This document shows, piece by piece, positions 49,551 to 59,287 of a stretch of 64,000 nucleotides of DNA; the first letter of the stretch is position 1; every line of letters begins with the position of its first letter. The notes beneath the pieces are model-generated. The model was not told where the DNA came from. It worked only from the letters and a program-made list of their open reading frames with translations, and did not search any database. The translations under genes and the position numbers were made by a program. The stretch is from Pyrinomonadaceae bacterium (GTDB taxonomy: Bacteria > Acidobacteriota > Blastocatellia > Pyrinomonadales > Pyrinomonadaceae): the NCBI GenBank assembly GCA_021463165.1, contig JAJTWY010000016.1, positions 23,793-87,792 of the forward strand, given 5' to 3'.

Positions 49551-52009
49551 CGGCTGAGCCGATGAGCAAAAGAACAAAAGATCTTCGATCACCTGTTTCT
49601 AAATGGTCCGAGTGGCTTGCTCAGCAGGCTGCGCGGCCGTTTTCCTCGCTTTCGAAAGGTCAAAGATTTTGGCTTGGGTTCGCATTCCTTTGTCTGACGA
49701 CGACGATAATTGTTCACAATCCCATCTGGCGAGCCAGCGGGGAGACCATTTATAAGGAAGGTGACATCGCCCGCGAGAGCGTGATAGCGCCGGCAGACGT
49801 CATTTTTACGGATACCGATGAGACCGACCGGCTCCGCGAGGAGGCTCGAAGGGCCGTAAAACCGATCTTTCGCTACGAATCAAACCGTGCAGAACAGGCT
49901 GTACAAAGACTGGTCTCGTCTTGGGAGAAACTGCAGCGCCAATCGTCCGACGCGGCGAATTCAAAACCTAACGTCAACGCGAAACTGGATGCAGGTTGGA
50001 CCGGTGCCGGCGGGGCGGACGTTGGCAAGGTGCTTTCGAGTCGAACCTTTAGCCGCAACGAGCTGGAAGCTGTCCAGAGTGCCCTACGCGAAAGCGCATC
50101 GGGCTATATTTTTGACGATTCAGAGCGGCAGTATTTCGCGAACGAGGTTTTCGTTTTCGACAGGACCCGTCCGAATCAGCAATCTACCGTATCGATGCCG
50201 GACAGCAGCTGGACGCCGCTTTCCGTTGCCCGCGAGCGATTCAAAACCCGTTTGACGGGTATAAAAAGTCTCTTACAGAAGGAGGCGGACGCCTTCTATG
50301 CCGCGGGCGAGATACTGATCGAGCCGAGCGTTGCATACGACAGCGTCGCAACCGAGACCGCACGTCAGAATGCGGCGGAGACGATAGAGCCGCGAACGAT
50401 CTCACTCAAGCGCGGACAAAAGATCGTGGACGAGGGGGATATTGTAACAGCCGCCGTATTATCCAAGATCTCAGCGCTGAAGAACTATTCGGCAACATCC
50501 CGGCAGCTCAACCGCTTCCTCGGCGTCCTTGCCCTGGTCACCGGCCTCTTCTGGTTGGCATGGAAATTCATCCAGCACAGAGGCGTCGTGCCCCGCCTTG
50601 CCCTCTCACCAACTAAGACCTTTGCTCTCCTCGGTTTCGTGATCGTTGTACAGACATTATTGATGGCGGCCGCGTTCCGTCTGGCGGAGTTTACTGCGAT
50701 CCAGAATCTCAAGGCTCCGCTTAGCGATCCGATGCTGTGGTCCTTCGCTGTTCCCTTCGCGACCGCGAGTCTCTTGATGACGCTGCTCGCGGACAGGCCG
50801 ACCGCACTTTTTACCGGTGTTTTTTCGTCGTTCTTAGCGGGTTTCCTCGCGCCACGCGGTTTTGAATTTGCATTACTCGCGGCTCTGGTTTCGGCGGTTG
50901 CCGTGTACGGCATTGGGCGGTACCGGAGCCGTCAGACGGTGACGATCGCCGGTGGCCTGGTTGGCGGTGCGACGTCCGTTCTGGCCATCGCCCTGATATT
51001 TTTTACACAGCAGCCGATCATCCTCAATACTATCTTGCTGACGATCGCGTGCGGCCTGGCAAGCGGAATAATCACAGCGGGTGTCACCGCGGTATTGCTG
51101 CCGGTTTGCGAAACGGTGTTTGGCATTCTTACGGACGTAAAACTCCTTGAGCTCTCTAACGCCGATCTTCCGGCACTTGGCCAACTCGCTCTCCGAGCCC
51201 CTGGAACCAATCAGCATTCTCATGCCGTGGGCCAGCTTGCCGAAGAGGCCTGCAGGGTCGTTGGAGGTAATGGCCTGCTTGCGCGTATCGGAGCGCTATA
51301 TCACGACATCGGGAAGACGGCGGCTCCAGAGCATTTTGTTGAGAACCAGCTCCGCAAGAACCCGCACGACCGCCTCAAGCCGACCCAAAGCGCAAAGATC
51401 ATCATCAGCCATGTGACCTACGGGGTAAAGCTGGCAAAGGAATTGGGGCTGCCGTCACGGATAATTGATTTTATCCCCCAGCATCACGGCACCCGAACGC
51501 TGCATTACTTCCTGAAGAAGGCCCAAGCCGAGGCGCACGACTCGAGCGATATATCCGAGAATGATTTTCGCTATCCGGGCCCGAAACCGCAATTTCGTGA
51601 GGCTGCGATAATGATGATCGCTGACTCTTGCGAGGCGGCTGCCAGGTCGCTTGCCGAGCCCACGCCCGAGAATATAAGATTCATCGTTACCAAGATCATC
51701 GACGCTATCGTACAGGATGACCAGCTTGACGAATGCGACCTGACGCTCAGGGAACTCACGCAGATCCGTGAATCGATGATAAAGTCGCTTGTCGCTATTT
51801 ATCATTCCCGCGTAGATTATCCGGGTTATGTTCCGCCGGCTTCGGGCCAGTATAGTATTGTGCCCGCCGAGAATGACAGCGAGGAGCGCGGCCTGATGAA
51901 ATATCAGGATCCGGCAGATATTCCGATCAGCCCCGGGGGCGAGATCGAGGATGAGGCTATCGACCGCTCGCACGAGCCGCGCAAGGCCGATGCAAAGACG
52001 GCGGAATAG
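49547..52009 (+). CDS. 7TM-HD family cyclic-di-AMP phosphodiesterase, PgpH-like
   Basis: An 820-residue membrane phosphodiesterase. A first membrane helix (about 45-65) precedes a periplasmic 7TMR-HDED domain (about 70-310), then seven hydrophobic helices (about 320-530) and a cytoplasmic HD domain with NQHSHAVGQLAEEACRVVG, ALYHDIGKTAAPEHF (HD at about 586) and IIDFIPQHHGT. These are the features of PgpH, which degrades c-di-AMP. The C-terminus is charged. The start may be TTG at 49547, overlapping the hflX stop, or ATG at 49562. It is co-directional with hflX. Confidence 0.9.
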   Translation: MTAEPMSKRTKDLRSPVSKWSEWLAQQAARPFSSLSKGQRFWLGFAFLCLTTTIIVHNPIWRASGETIYKEGDIARESVIAPADVIFTDTDETDRLREEARRAVKPIFRYESNRAEQAVQRLVSSWEKLQRQSSDAANSKPNVNAKLDAGWTGAGGADVGKVLSSRTFSRNELEAVQSALRESASGYIFDDSERQYFANEVFVFDRTRPNQQSTVSMPDSSWTPLSVARERFKTRLTGIKSLLQKEADAFYAAGEILIEPSVAYDSVATETARQNAAETIEPRTISLKRGQKIVDEGDIVTAAVLSKISALKNYSATSRQLNRFLGVLALVTGLFWLAWKFIQHRGVVPRLALSPTKTFALLGFVIVVQTLLMAAAFRLAEFTAIQNLKAPLSDPMLWSFAVPFATASLLMTLLADRPTALFTGVFSSFLAGFLAPRGFEFALLAALVSAVAVYGIGRYRSRQTVTIAGGLVGGATSVLAIALIFFTQQPIILNTILLTIACGLASGIITAGVTAVLLPVCETVFGILTDVKLLELSNADLPALGQLALRAPGTNQHSHAVGQLAEEACRVVGGNGLLARIGALYHDIGKTAAPEHFVENQLRKNPHDRLKPTQSAKIIISHVTYGVKLAKELGLPSRIIDFIPQHHGTRTLHYFLKKAQAEAHDSSDISENDFRYPGPKPQFREAAIMMIADSCEAAARSLAEPTPENIRFIVTKIIDAIVQDDQLDECDLTLRELTQIRESMIKSLVAIYHSRVDYPGYVPPASGQYSIVPAENDSEERGLMKYQDPADIPISPGGEIEDEAIDRSHEPRKADAKTAE

Positions 52010-52072
52010 CACTTCCAAGATCGGCTGGATCGCTTTTATTATCAAATTTACTCTGGAAGGCGGTTTTGGCTT

Positions 52073-52609
52073 ATGTTGGTTTATGTGATCGCATCCTTTC
52101 TGCTTCTGGTGCTTGGCTGGCCCGTCTTTTGGTGGCTGGTCACATTCGTTGTTACGAAAGGGAAGCGGCAGGCCGACTTTCTTAAGGGCACGGTCCCATC
52201 GGAGCCGCCCGACGGCTTTTATCGTGGCACCGCTTACCTGCTTGGCGGCGGTCCGGTTCCATGGCTTGGGAAGTCATTTGTAGCTTCGGACAACTTGGGC
52301 TTCAATAAGTTCACCCCTCCGGGAGCGGCTTTGTTAAAACTCCTGACCCCGTTCTATAGAGGCTTTCGAACGGACGAGAATGGCAACACCGAGGCCTATG
52401 ATTTTAAGACGTATGTTACTGCGGGATTTCGCGATGAACGGATCGAGACGATAAAACTCGACTACGATTCGCCGGAGAATCCGTTCCTCATCAGGATAAT
52501 TCTTGACGAGATCGTTGAGATCTCACCAAATGAATTCCTGGGCAAGGTGCACTTGAAGGTATTTCCGGGATACTATGCGACGATCGGATTTTTTGGCCTG
52601 ACCAAGTAG
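52073..52609 (+). CDS. Membrane-anchored protein of unknown function
   Basis: A 178-residue protein with one N-terminal membrane helix (about 3-28, VIASFLLLVLGWPVFWWLVTF) and a beta-rich soluble domain containing DGFYRGTAYLLGGGPVPWLGKSF and FRDERIETIKLDYD. A PPDGFYRG start suggests a surface lipocalin-like or DUF domain, but no family is recognised. It lies between pgpH-like and another membrane protein gene. Confidence 0.65.
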   Translation: MLVYVIASFLLLVLGWPVFWWLVTFVVTKGKRQADFLKGTVPSEPPDGFYRGTAYLLGGGPVPWLGKSFVASDNLGFNKFTPPGAALLKLLTPFYRGFRTDENGNTEAYDFKTYVTAGFRDERIETIKLDYDSPENPFLIRIILDEIVEISPNEFLGKVHLKVFPGYYATIGFFGLTK

Positions 52610-52629
52610 GCGGAGTTGGATAGATAGAG

Positions 52630-53070
52630 ATGTTAAAGCGTTACACGTTCTGGTTGACTGCGGCCGTGCTGTTTCAGATACTTACGGGCCTGTTCCATTC
52701 GCTCAGCCTGTTTCTGACCCCGGTACCACGGACCGATGTCGAGCGCCAACTTCTCGAACTTCTCACGACTTACAAGATGGATGCCGGAGCCGGATTTGCC
52801 CCGACGTATTATAATCTGATGACGGCGCTGAGCTCGTGTTTTACGTTCCTGTGTCTCTTTGCCGCACTTGTCAACGGCTATCTCCTGATAAAACACACCG
52901 AGCCGACGGTGATGCGCGGGATCATCGCGATAAATCTCGGAATATTCGGTTTTCTGTTCGTCGTGATGGCCTACTTCACGTTCCTGCCGCCGATCCTTTG
53001 CACCGGGCTGATCTTCGTAAACCTGCTTGCCGCGTTTATCGTAGTTCCAAAGATCGAGGCGGCCATTTAG
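52630..53070 (+). CDS. Four-helix membrane protein (LIC_13387-like)
   Basis: A 146-residue protein with four hydrophobic segments (about 7-30, 65-85, 93-115 and 118-140) and a loop carrying ERQLLELLTTYKMDAGAGFAPTYYNL. The layout resembles small uncharacterised membrane proteins related to LIC_13387. It follows the previous gene by 20 bases and is probably co-transcribed. Confidence 0.65.
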   Translation: MLKRYTFWLTAAVLFQILTGLFHSLSLFLTPVPRTDVERQLLELLTTYKMDAGAGFAPTYYNLMTALSSCFTFLCLFAALVNGYLLIKHTEPTVMRGIIAINLGIFGFLFVVMAYFTFLPPILCTGLIFVNLLAAFIVVPKIEAAI

Positions 53071-53073
53071 ATC

Positions 53074-53562
53074 CTAACCGAATTTTTCTTTAAGTTTGGC
53101 GTAGGTCATTGCAAGTGTTTCGGGAATGGTGCGGGTCTGGCCGATGGCGGTCATGAAGTTTACGTCCCCTATCCAGCGAGGAACCATATGCAAATGAACG
53201 TGGCCGTCGACCCCGGCACCGGCCGCCTTTCCAAGATTCAATCCAACATTGATGCCATCCGGGCGGTAGGTTTCGGAGATCGCTGCTTCAGCCGCTTTTG
53301 CAAGTTCCATCAGGTCGGCAGAGACGACTTTTTCCAGTTTGCTGAGACTGCCAAAATGGCTGTTCGGGACCACCATTAGATGACCCGATGCATAAGGATA
53401 TATGTTGAGGACAACGAAGCAATGATCGCTTCGCGTGATGATGAACTTTTCCTCGTCCGAGCGAGGGTCATCAAGCAATGAGCAAAAAATGCAACCGCCT
53501 ACACCACCGGGCTTATCTCCGGCAATGTAGGCGTATCGCCACGGGCTCCAAAGCACGTCCAT
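53074..53562 (-). CDS. HIT family hydrolase
   Basis: A 162-residue histidine-triad protein. The catalytic triad is HVHLHMVPRW (H-x-H-x-H), with CIFCSLL near the start and NIYPYASGHLMVVP before it, as in the AP4A-hydrolase-like branch. It is likely a nucleotide hydrolase or transferase. It starts 2 bases after the HU gene stop. Confidence 0.93.
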   Translation of the reverse strand: MDVLWSPWRYAYIAGDKPGGVGGCIFCSLLDDPRSDEEKFIITRSDHCFVVLNIYPYASGHLMVVPNSHFGSLSKLEKVVSADLMELAKAAEAAISETYRPDGINVGLNLGKAAGAGVDGHVHLHMVPRWIGDVNFMTAIGQTRTIPETLAMTYAKLKEKFG

Positions 53563-53564
53563 TG

Positions 53565-53843
53565 CTAGCTCTGGTTGATAAGTTCCTTTAGTTCTTTGCC
53601 CGGCTTAAAATAGGCAACCCGTTTTGCCGGTATGTCGACAGCCTCGCCCGTTTTGGGATTGCGCCCCTTACGTGAGTTACGCTCACGGACACGGAAACTG
53701 CCGAAGCCGCGCAACTCGATCTTCTCGCCCTTGTTGAGCGTATTCGTTATGCTGTCAAAGATGATCTCGACCAACTGCTCGGCATCTTTCTTGGTCATGT
53801 CGGCTTCATTTGCCACTCGCTCTACCAGATCAGCTTTTGTCAT
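53565..53843 (-). CDS. hup: HU family DNA-binding protein
   Basis: A 92-residue nucleoid protein. MTKADLVERVANEADMTKKDAEQLVEIIFDSI and the beta arm GFGSFRVRERNSRKGRNPKTGEAVDIPAKR with VAYFKPGKELKELIN are the HU/IHF family throughout. GGAG precedes the ATG. It lies 60 bases after the S1 gene and 2 before the HIT gene. Confidence 0.96.
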   Translation of the reverse strand: MTKADLVERVANEADMTKKDAEQLVEIIFDSITNTLNKGEKIELRGFGSFRVRERNSRKGRNPKTGEAVDIPAKRVAYFKPGKELKELINQS

Positions 53844-53903
53844 TTCGTTCGTTGCTCCAAAAAGTTTGCCTGTTGTTACCCTTGGATAGAAGGCCAGCCG
53901 GCA

Positions 53904-56432
53904 TTAGGCCGTTTTGGTCTCAGATTCCTCCGAAGCCGTTTCCTCCGCAGGAGCCTCTTCAACAACCGCCGCAGCGGCATCGTCCTGCTGAACCTCAGCG
54001 GCCGGAGCCTCTTCGTCTGCCACCACCGAAGCTTCCTCAACGGGAGTTCCCTGAAGGACGGGAGCTTCCTCAACAGGAGCTTCCTCAAGGACGGGAGCTT
54101 CCGCTGCTTCGGCTTCAGCCTTTGGTTCCTCGACAACTGACGCTTCGTTTTGCTCTTCCGATACTTCCTCGGTAACAGTCGGCTCAGGTACCGGAGCCTC
54201 CGAGGCGGGTTCTTCGCTCGTCGCCGCAGTTGTAGCTTCAGGCTCGGCCACGTCAGCCACGGCGGGCTCCTGTGCGGGAGCTTCGTCGGTGGGTACATTT
54301 TCTTCAACCGTAGCCGCAGACTCCGCCTTCGCGGCCTCGGCGGCTGCTTCCTTCTCAGCAAACTCCCTGGCCTTGGCCTCCTTTGCGGCCTGCTTTGCCC
54401 GTTTCTTTTCTTCCGGATCTTCAACCGGCTCCGGAGCCGCAGCCGAGTCGCCAAATTTGAGATTCGCCAGTTCGCCGAGCGAGGCCATACCACCCTTCGC
54501 TTCGGTCGAGTAGATCCTCGTATCGACGATCGGCTCGTCTTCTTTGCCTACGGCCCTGTGTGAAAGCCCGATCTTCTGGTCGACAGGTTCAATGCGGAGG
54601 ATCTTGAAATCCATCTCCTGCCCGGGGGAAGCGAAGGATTCAGGCCTATCGACCCGTTCGTCGGAAAGCTCGGAGATATGGCAGAGTCCCTCGAGGCCTT
54701 CGCCAAGTTCGACGAAAACGCCAAAATTGGTAAAGCGTGAAACCTTACCGCGGACGACGTCGCCCGGACGATGAGTTGCGACAAATCCTTCCCAGGCGCT
54801 TGGCGTGAGATCCTTCATCGAGAGGGAAAGACGCTGCCCTCGCTTGTCGATGCTGGTGACGATCGCCTCGACCTCCTGATCCTTTTTCAAGACATCTTTC
54901 GGATGCTTGATCTTCTTTGCCCACGAGATGTCAGATACATGGACAAGCCCGTCGATACCTTCCTCGAGTTCGACAAAGGCTCCAAAATCTGTGATGTTTC
55001 GGACGCGGCCCGCGACCTTTGACCCGATTGGATACTTGATGTCAACCATGTCCCAGGGATTCTCCTGGAACTGCTTCATGCCGAGGCTGATACGTTTTTC
55101 GAGCGTATCAACACCCAGCACCTGAACTTCGACCTCCTGCCCCTTGTTGAAAAGGCGCTTCGGACTCTGCGATCGCCGCGACCAGGAGATCTCGGAAACG
55201 TGAACAAGGCCTTCGACGCCCGGCTCGAGTTCGACGAAGACACCGTATTCCGTAACCGACGACACTATTCCCTTGATCTTTGAATTGACCGGATACACCT
55301 CGACAACTGTGGACCATGGGTCGGGCTGCAGCTGCTTATAACCAAGAGAGATCTTCTCTTTTTCCCGATCCAGCTTAAGCACCTTGACCTGCAGCTGCTC
55401 GCCCACCTTGAAGAGGTCGCCGGGATGCTGGATGCGTCCCCATGACATATCGGTCACATGAAGAAGGCCGTCAATGCCGCCGATATCAACAAAGGCACCG
55501 TACTCAGTGAGGTTCTTGATCGTGCCGCCGACGATATAGCCTACTTCTATATTGGCGAGCGTGGCCGCCTTCTGTTCACTTACGGCAAGATCCGTGATGA
55601 CCTTGCGCGAAAGGACGATATTGTTGCGGCGACGGCTGAACTTGATGATCTTGGCTTCGATGTCCTGGCCGATGTAGGTGTCAAGACCGCGTATCGGCCG
55701 AGAATCGATCTGTGATCCGGGTAGAAATGCTTCGATCCCGTTAAGGTCGACCTTCAATCCGCCTTTCGTTTTATCGACGACCCGTCCGGTGACGGGCGTT
55801 TCGGAATTGAACGCAGCCTCGATCTCGTCCCAAACCTTGCGGCCGACCGCATCGATGCGGGAAAGCTGGGGAGCTCCGTCCCCGGAATGGATGGTACGGA
55901 TCGTGACTTCGACGTCGTCACCGACTTTTGCGAGCATCTCTCCGCCCGGGCCGGTGAACTCCTCGAGCGGAACGAACCCTTCGGATTTGTATCCAAAATC
56001 AACAAGAACGCCTCGATCCGTTATGCCGACAATTTTTCCTTCAACCAATTCGCCCTGATGGAATACGGTCTGTTCCTGTTCGAACTGTTCAAGGATGGCG
56101 CCGAAATCGATCTCGCCGGAAGCGGCTGTATCCTCGTCCTCCGCGGCTGCCGCCGGTGCAGTGCCAGCCGGCTGGGATAGGCTGGCGGGTTCGGCTGCCG
56201 GTTCTGCCGCGACGGGCTCCGGTGCAGGTGCAGCGGGGGCTTCCGACGCCAATTCGGGCGTTTCCTCGACGCTCTCGCCGGCTGCCTCTGGAGTCGGCGC
56301 GATCTCGGCGGTAATCTCGGTCGTTGCGCCAGCTTCTGCAGCGGCGGCGGCCATGGTCGATTCTGTTGTTTCTATCGCTGTTTTCTCAATCGATTCCGAT
56401 CCTTCAGCGTCCTGGGTTAACTCGTTAGTCAT
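53904..56432 (-). CDS. rpsA: Six-domain S1 RNA-binding protein with long acidic tails (30S ribosomal protein S1-like)
   Basis: An 842-residue protein. Six S1 domains span about 120-600, each with a V-x-G-x-V and GFVxL or GLVHVSE signature (for example VVDLGGIDGLLHVTDMSW-type and GVFVELEPGVEGLVHVSEISW). An Ala/Glu-rich stretch (about 1-105) precedes them, and a 220-residue Ala/Glu/Pro acidic tail follows (about 620-842). E. coli S1 has 557 residues and no such tails. S1 binds mRNA on the 30S platform, important where SD sequences are weak. Confidence 0.9.
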   Translation of the reverse strand: MTNELTQDAEGSESIEKTAIETTESTMAAAAAEAGATTEITAEIAPTPEAAGESVEETPELASEAPAAPAPEPVAAEPAAEPASLSQPAGTAPAAAAEDEDTAASGEIDFGAILEQFEQEQTVFHQGELVEGKIVGITDRGVLVDFGYKSEGFVPLEEFTGPGGEMLAKVGDDVEVTIRTIHSGDGAPQLSRIDAVGRKVWDEIEAAFNSETPVTGRVVDKTKGGLKVDLNGIEAFLPGSQIDSRPIRGLDTYIGQDIEAKIIKFSRRRNNIVLSRKVITDLAVSEQKAATLANIEVGYIVGGTIKNLTEYGAFVDIGGIDGLLHVTDMSWGRIQHPGDLFKVGEQLQVKVLKLDREKEKISLGYKQLQPDPWSTVVEVYPVNSKIKGIVSSVTEYGVFVELEPGVEGLVHVSEISWSRRSQSPKRLFNKGQEVEVQVLGVDTLEKRISLGMKQFQENPWDMVDIKYPIGSKVAGRVRNITDFGAFVELEEGIDGLVHVSDISWAKKIKHPKDVLKKDQEVEAIVTSIDKRGQRLSLSMKDLTPSAWEGFVATHRPGDVVRGKVSRFTNFGVFVELGEGLEGLCHISELSDERVDRPESFASPGQEMDFKILRIEPVDQKIGLSHRAVGKEDEPIVDTRIYSTEAKGGMASLGELANLKFGDSAAAPEPVEDPEEKKRAKQAAKEAKAREFAEKEAAAEAAKAESAATVEENVPTDEAPAQEPAVADVAEPEATTAATSEEPASEAPVPEPTVTEEVSEEQNEASVVEEPKAEAEAAEAPVLEEAPVEEAPVLQGTPVEEASVVADEEAPAAEVQQDDAAAAVVEEAPAEETASEESETKTA

Positions 56433-56625
56433 TTACGCGTGTTCAATATCCTTACTTAAAGTCTTTGTTTTCAACATTTACCGCATTTCACCGGAACGAC
56501 CAACAGGCAATCGCTTTGCTTTTTCTCGCAATCCCGTAAAGCAGATGCAAGGTCAACACAAAACAATTGCCGGTAATACCCGTCGGTCCGCTCAATGAGG
56601 TAATAGAAAAATCTACACGCGCATT

Positions 56626-56651
56626 GGCTCCCGTGTCAAGGCATTGGAGCC
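56626..56651 (-). terminator. Weak hairpin after pilT
   Basis: GGCTCC (56626-56631) and GGAGCC (56646-56651) pair over 6 bases, with ATTTTT further along on the minus strand. Support is low. Confidence 0.3.
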
Positions 56652-56699
56652 GAAAATCATTGAAAAATAAACAATTTGAGAGATTTGGCGATTGTGGGG

Positions 56700-57854
56700 T
56701 CAGCTGCGTTGGAGATACTCGGACACCGAACCCACGCCACTCATTTTCTCCATTTCTTCGCGCGAACTCGTCGTTGTGTTTTGGATGCCGGCGAGCCGCA
56801 GACGGAATTCGTCCGGATTAGTAGAGCCGCGAAGAGCCTCATCGAGGTTGATCAGCCCCGACTGGTAGAGATAGAACAATGATTGGTCGAAGGTTTGCAT
56901 GCCGTACTGCGAAGTTCCGGCGGCGATCGCGTCCCGTATCGACGAGGTTTTGTCCTCGTGGAGGATATAGTCCCGGATGAGCGGCGTCGACCGTAGGACC
57001 TCGACGGCGGGGATCCGGCTATTGCCCTTAGCCGATTTCATTAGGCGCTGGGAAACCACCGCCTTTAGAAGTCCTGCCAACTGTATCCTGATCGATTTCT
57101 GCTGATACGGCGGAAATGCTGAAATAATGCGACTTAGTGTTTCCGGTGCATCTAACGTATGGAGCGTTGAAAGGACCAAATGGCCGGTTTCGGCCGCCAC
57201 AAGGGCCGTTTCGATCGTCTCAAGGTCGCGCATTTCGCCGACGAGGATGACATCCGGATCCTGTCGAAGCGACCCACGAAGTGCCTCGGCAAAATTGCGT
57301 GTATCGACGTCAACTTCACGCTGCGTGATGAACGACTTCTTGTCCTTGTGGAGGAACTCGATCGGGTCCTCGATGGTCACGATGTGACAATTTCGGCTTT
57401 GATTTATGTGGTCGACAACGGCGGAAAGCGTCGTCGATTTACCTGAACCCGTCGTGCCCGTAACAAGGATCAGGCCACGGTTCTCCTCCGCGATCGTGCT
57501 CAGGATCGGCGGGAGGCCCAAGTCGCTGAAATTCTTAACCGTGTCGGAGATCACCCGAGCAACGATGCCGATCGAATTTCTTTGCTGAAAAATATTTACG
57601 CGAAATCTTCCAAGTCCCTGAACGCCGTAACCGATATCAACCTCGTAGGCTTCCTTAAAATGCTGCTTCTGCCGGTTCGACATCATCGAGAACGCCATCT
57701 CGAGTGTCTCATCCTGCGTCATCCGGTTCACGCCGGAAAGTGGCCGCAACTCGCCGGTAACACGAATAACGGGATACGAACCCGCCCGCAAATGCAGGTC
57801 GGAAGCGCCAAAGCTCATGGCCATTCGTAAAAGATCGTCGATTCGTGTTGCCAT
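56700..57854 (-). CDS. pilT: Type IV pilus retraction ATPase PilT
   Basis: A 384-residue hexameric ATPase that depolymerises pili. Walker A is TGTTGSGKS (about 132-140), with the Asp box DPIEFLHKDKKSFITQREVDVDT, Walker B PDVILVGEMRDLETIETALVAAETGHLVLSTLHT (AIRAG-like features in the following helices) and the PilT C-terminal SAKGNSRIPAVEVLRSTPLI. Length fits PilT rather than PilB (over 550). It is remote from pilMNOPQ here. Confidence 0.95.
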   Translation of the reverse strand: MATRIDDLLRMAMSFGASDLHLRAGSYPVIRVTGELRPLSGVNRMTQDETLEMAFSMMSNRQKQHFKEAYEVDIGYGVQGLGRFRVNIFQQRNSIGIVARVISDTVKNFSDLGLPPILSTIAEENRGLILVTGTTGSGKSTTLSAVVDHINQSRNCHIVTIEDPIEFLHKDKKSFITQREVDVDTRNFAEALRGSLRQDPDVILVGEMRDLETIETALVAAETGHLVLSTLHTLDAPETLSRIISAFPPYQQKSIRIQLAGLLKAVVSQRLMKSAKGNSRIPAVEVLRSTPLIRDYILHEDKTSSIRDAIAAGTSQYGMQTFDQSLFYLYQSGLINLDEALRGSTNPDEFRLRLAGIQNTTTSSREEMEKMSGVGSVSEYLQRS

Positions 57855-58008
57855 ACCCTAAAGGGAGTTTGAACGGTAATGCTCAGATGGTGTCCGGACG
57901 AAAGGGCCGGATGTTCAAGACTCTTCAAAGTTTAGCGTCTATCGCTCGGCGAGGTCAATGTTTTTTTCAATGCGTTGGATCGGGTTGCCGCGTAGATTTT
58001 TCGGGGTA

Positions 58009-58038
58009 TTCGACACGAATTCCCACTAGAAGTAGAAT
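58009..58038 (+). promoter_or_regulatory. Putative leaderless promoter of the beta-propeller gene
   Basis: TTCGAC (58009-58014) and TAGAAT (58033-58038) with an 18-base spacer. The -10 box ends 8 bases before the ATG at 58047. Resembles the element at 296-324. Confidence 0.45.
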
Positions 58039-58046
58039 TAAGATGA

Positions 58047-59087
58047 ATGGAGAATTCAGTCAGGCTGCACTCGGTTGACCCGCAGTACGCAATTCCCGGA
58101 GGCGAGATCTCTATCGCCTGCGAGGGTTTTCGCTACGATCCTGCGTTGGCTGACGGCGTTTACGTTGATGGGGTGCCGTGCCGCATCGTCGGAGCTTCGA
58201 CGCGCCGGATTCTCGCCATAGTACCGGACGATGTTTGGGGAGCTGGATCCTCGAAGGGGAAAAACCAGATCTATCTTCAGAGCCTTGGGAATGTGAGCAA
58301 CACGGCGGAGATCACGGCGGGCCGCAAACTGGCCGATGGGATGCACATCGTGGCCAATCCGGCGGTTGACCCCTCGGACGACGCCATAATATTGACCAGG
58401 TCCGGTTCGCGCGGACAGCATCTGCCCGCGACGCTTTTCCGACTCGACCCTGCTGGAAACATCGATGAATTTCCGCATTCCGTGCTGAATCCGACAGGCA
58501 TCGCTTTTGATGCCGACGGAGATATGTTCGTATCGAATCGGGCCGAGGGCGATGTCTATTCGATCGACAGAAGCGGCTCGACATCCGTCTTTGCGAGCGG
58601 ACTAGGCATTGTTACGGGCCTGGCGTTCGACCGACACGGCTGGCTATATGCGGGTGACCGTGCGGGGACGATATACCGTATCACGCCGAGCGGAGAAACC
58701 GAGACCTTTACGGTGATGGAGGCATCGGTTGCGGCCTATCACCTTGCTTTTGGCCCGGACGGCCGACTTTATATGACGGCACCGGGTCTTGCGAGCCACG
58801 ATTCGGTACACGTCATCGATCACGAGGGTTTTGACGAAAAATACTTTCGAGGACTCGGCCGCCCGCAAGGTCTTGCATTCGACAAGGCCGGAAATCTGTA
58901 TGTAGCCGCGTGTTTCAAAGGGCGACACGGAATTGTCAAAATAGGTCAGGGTGGCGCATCATGTGAGCATATTGTAGCGGGCAATGGCATTGTCGGCCTC
59001 TGTTTTACCCGCACGGGCGATATGATAGTCGCGACAGGCGACTGCGTTTATTCGCTTCCATGCGGTATCGAAGGAACCCTGCTTTAA
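58047..59087 (+). CDS. IPT/TIG plus NHL-type beta-propeller protein
   Basis: A 346-residue protein without an obvious signal peptide. An N-terminal IPT/TIG-like Ig fold (about 5-90, VDPQYAIPGGEISIACEGFR) precedes NHL/SMP-30-like repeats (about 100-340), each with a (L/I)(A/G)F(D/G).(D/A)G.(L/M)Y pattern: GIAFDADGDMFVSN, GLAFDRHGWLYAGD, HLAFGPDGRLYMT, GLAFDKAGNLYVA. Lactonase-like activity or protein binding are both possible; no catalytic acids stand out. Confidence 0.75.
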   Translation: MENSVRLHSVDPQYAIPGGEISIACEGFRYDPALADGVYVDGVPCRIVGASTRRILAIVPDDVWGAGSSKGKNQIYLQSLGNVSNTAEITAGRKLADGMHIVANPAVDPSDDAIILTRSGSRGQHLPATLFRLDPAGNIDEFPHSVLNPTGIAFDADGDMFVSNRAEGDVYSIDRSGSTSVFASGLGIVTGLAFDRHGWLYAGDRAGTIYRITPSGETETFTVMEASVAAYHLAFGPDGRLYMTAPGLASHDSVHVIDHEGFDEKYFRGLGRPQGLAFDKAGNLYVAACFKGRHGIVKIGQGGASCEHIVAGNGIVGLCFTRTGDMIVATGDCVYSLPCGIEGTLL

Positions 59088-59287
59088 ATAGTTCATTGTA
59101 GATAGTCCAGAGATGTACAATAGCCTTGAGCAAAGAATCGAGAGGGCCTCATCAGGAGGTTGGACCGTGATGTGAAACTCTCCTCGTCGAATGGCCTAGA
59201 TCGTTATGTGGTCGAAGGGCTTCGACGATCTTGTGACTCTCGAACCAGATCGAGGGTTACCGATTTGAAAAGAAAGGAGGATTACAG

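Noticed and set aside
54150..54563. 137-codon plus-strand frame with Arg/Gly/Phe-rich sequence
   Set aside because: It is the antisense shadow of the low-complexity S1 tail.
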